64,000 bases of DNA from Phascolomyces articulosus (taxonomy: Eukaryota; Mucoromycota; Mucoromycetes; Mucorales; Lichtheimiaceae), in assembly GCA_025677815.1 (NCBI GenBank), contig JAIXMP010000020.1, positions 248,001 through 312,000 on the forward strand, in the 5' to 3' direction. The position numbers and the translations under genes were made by a program. The notes below the pieces were generated by a model that was given only the letters and a program-made list of their open reading frames with translations, made no database searches and had not been told where the DNA came from. Shown piece by piece: positions 61,902-64,000 of this stretch. The stretch's first letter is position 1, and each line of letters begins with the position of its first letter.

Positions 61902-64000
61902 ATGAATTGTTCTACAACAGCATTATCATCTACATGTCAAATCTATGCTACAGGAAAAGTTTCCATCACCACTCGACGTACATCCGTAAATGAATTACTT
62001 GCTGCTGCAGTCTCTAGACCCTCTATCCATCCTCGACGAGCTACAACACCAGCTGCGATTACATCGAAAGATATATTTAATAATGAGAAACGACCATCAT
62101 TTACTTTAGTATCTTTTGTACGTCGTTATTTATATACAACCAATAAAAGGAAACAACAACGACGACGACAAAAAGACCAAGAATACCAACAGGATAAAAA
62201 GAATATTAATAATAAATTAATATCTTATTCTGCCAATTTAAATGATTATGAGAAATTACATGTCCTTGGTAAGTCGTTTGTTATATATACGAAACATTTT
62301 TTTTTGTTGTTAGAGTATATCTCTGTTTTTTACTCCTTATGAATCACAAATAACAACAAAATTGGTTATTATTATTATTATTATTATTATTATCAAGTGG
62401 TTGACATATTATTTGTTTGTTGTGTAAATATTATTTATAAAATAAATAAATAATAATATAAAAAAAACAGGTGTAGGAGGTACAGCAACTGTCTACGCAT
62501 GCAAACATAAGCCAACAAAGACAACGGTAGCAGTGAAACAAATTGATCTTGAACTGCTTGACGTATCGCACGAATCAAAACGACTTGAAGGATTACGACG
62601 AGAAATACAAATCATGAAGTTATGTCGACATCAACATCTTTTACCCACATTTCAAAGTTTTGTTCATTCATCTTACTTATATATTATCATGCCAATGATG
62701 CCTTTTGGTAAGTATAGTAAAATCTAATATAGAGCTATATATTATTATTCACCGCGAAAAAAGGAATATAGTTAATTAAGACATGGTCCATTTCAAAATG
62801 TCAATAGCCTATATACTAAAAAATGATAAATGTTCTACCATTTATATAATTATTACTAGGGTCTTGTCGAGATCTTTTAACAAACTTTTTCCCAGAAGGG
62901 CTAGATGAACGTCTAATAGCATGGTAAATAATATATCTTCTACTACTACGCTCTATCATTCTTTTGTAATTCAATCATTGATAAACTCATGTTTTCTTTT
63001 AAAAAAAAATATGTAATGATTATATTTATTTAGTATCATAAAACAAGTCATCAGTGGATTACAATATCTTCACGAAAATGGACTTCTTCATCGTGATATC
63101 AAATCTGCTAACCTCTTGCTTGAATCTGGCACGGTGAGACTTGCCGATTTTGGTGTGAGTAACCATCTTTTGTCAAGTACTACCACAACGTCAGAGCAAG
63201 GGGAAACACCTAGTTTACGTCGTGCGCGGCGGAAGTCTTTTGTTGGCACACCGTGTTGGATGGCGCCAGAAATTCTACAACATCATGAATATAACCAAAA
63301 AGTAGACATTTGGGCACTTGGCATTACTACATTTGAACTTGCTTCCGGCTGGCCCCCACTTTGTGAACATGATGCTGCTAGTGTAAGGACTACTATGATT
63401 ACATTGTATTTATTATCATGTTAATAATTAACCCCCAACCCCAAAAAAAATCGATCATGAATGAAAATATTCATTTCTCACGACTATTTATTGGTATAAT
63501 AGATATTTTCTCATGTTATTCATGACCCGCCACCTATATTAGAATCCAATGACAATTCCCCAGCTTGTCATGACTTCATTGCTTGTTGTTTGAGGAAATG
63601 TCCGAATGAAAGGATTTCTGCAAATGAAGCTAGTTACCATCCATTTCTTGTACAAGCACCACCTTCTACATATTTGAAGCAGTTTTTACAACAACTCGAT
63701 TGGCCAACACCGGGTTCCTGTTATTATACCAACGACAATGATTTATCGAATAATCATCATACTACCCATTCTTTTGTTTCTACTGACTTTTTACCATTAC
63801 CACCACCTTCCTCCTCTTCATTATCTTCTTCATCATCCTCCCGCCGTGACAGAATGAGTTATGATATTAACAATGATCACAGTGACCCATCTATTAACAG
63901 TAGTATTGATTGGGATTTTTCTGATCGACCACTCTCACCCTTACTTTTATTACCATCACCACCCCCTCAACCACCATTAACACCACCTACCGTTCGTTGT
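61902..64000 (+). CDS. Ste20/SPAK-OSR1-like serine/threonine kinase, cut by window end
   Basis: Protein kinase of the Ste20-like (FRAY/OSR1) style. The N-terminal 120 residues are basic and Gln/Arg-rich (from MNCSTTALSST), then NLNDYEKLHVLG across an intron to a Gly-rich loop VGGTATVYAC. The VAIK-type lysine is in TVAVKQIDLEL, the catalytic loop is LLHRDIKSANLLL, the magnesium motif is LADFGVS, and the activation segment is KSFVGTPCWMAPEIL. The terminal lobe reads VDIWALGITTFELASG. An insertion rich in Ser/Thr/Arg lies between DFG and the APE motif. After the kinase domain comes a Ser/Pro-rich tail that runs past 64000, so the 3' end is missing. Start chosen at 61902 because upstream residues are Phe-rich leader translation. 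Confidence 0.88.
62366..62394. repeat. (ATT)n microsatellite in the kinase gene's first intron
   Basis: About nine copies of TTA/ATT inside the intron between the N-terminal region and the Gly-rich loop exon. Confidence 0.85.

Overview
This window is nuclear DNA of a filamentous fungus, most likely an early-diverging Mucoromycota (Mucorales-type) species. Genes are interrupted by many short GT-AG introns of about 50-200 bases, intergenic DNA is strongly A/T-rich with long homopolymers, and the gene set is typically fungal (VPS16, NUP170/155, RPS18, a Ura1-type dihydroorotate dehydrogenase, a FYVE protein, a Ste20-like kinase). The lineage call is inference from gene content and architecture; no rRNA or tRNA marker was found to confirm it.

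Layout. 0.5-2.8 kb: a monocarboxylate-transporter-like MFS carrier whose frame is only kept if a 2-base microexon is included. 3.3-5.5 kb: a TPR/F-box/LRR protein of the Pof3/Dia2 type. 5.7-6.6 kb: a small Tvp15/COPI-associated membrane protein. 7.1-9.4 kb: a vezatin/myosin-binding-like protein. 10.4-14.5 kb: VPS16, head-to-head with NUP170 (15.6-19.8 kb). 20.5-23.6 kb: a multi-span membrane gene plus a shortened, frame-broken second copy. 24.0-31.8 kb: ITPase, an Sds3-like coiled-coil protein, an Ybp/glomulin-like protein and a HAD phosphatase. 35.2-37.4 kb: RPS18 and the cytosolic dihydroorotate dehydrogenase, the latter with a probable spliced 5' leader. 39.6-41.9 kb: a seven-span receptor-like protein. 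44.2-46.4 kb: a stand-alone aminoglycoside-phosphotransferase-fold kinase of the ACAD10/11 type. 48.1-49.6 kb: a four-finger C2H2 factor. 50-57.4 kb: a gene-poor stretch holding a two-exon 27-residue zinc-knuckle gene and several low-confidence spliced candidates. 57.7-60.3 kb: an unrecognised protein with an apparent frameshift and a small FYVE protein. 61.9 kb to the edge: a Ste20-like kinase cut by the window end.

Several genes bear on membrane trafficking (VPS16, FYVE protein, Tvp15-like, vezatin-like), but they are scattered and there is no sign of a biosynthetic cluster, a prophage-like element, a CRISPR array or an intact transposon. The main surprises are the microexons (2, 12 and 14 bases in three different genes), the spliced mini zinc-knuckle gene and the decaying tandem paralogue. 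Exon borders quoted here come from reading splice consensus and keeping frame; they are not backed by transcripts.
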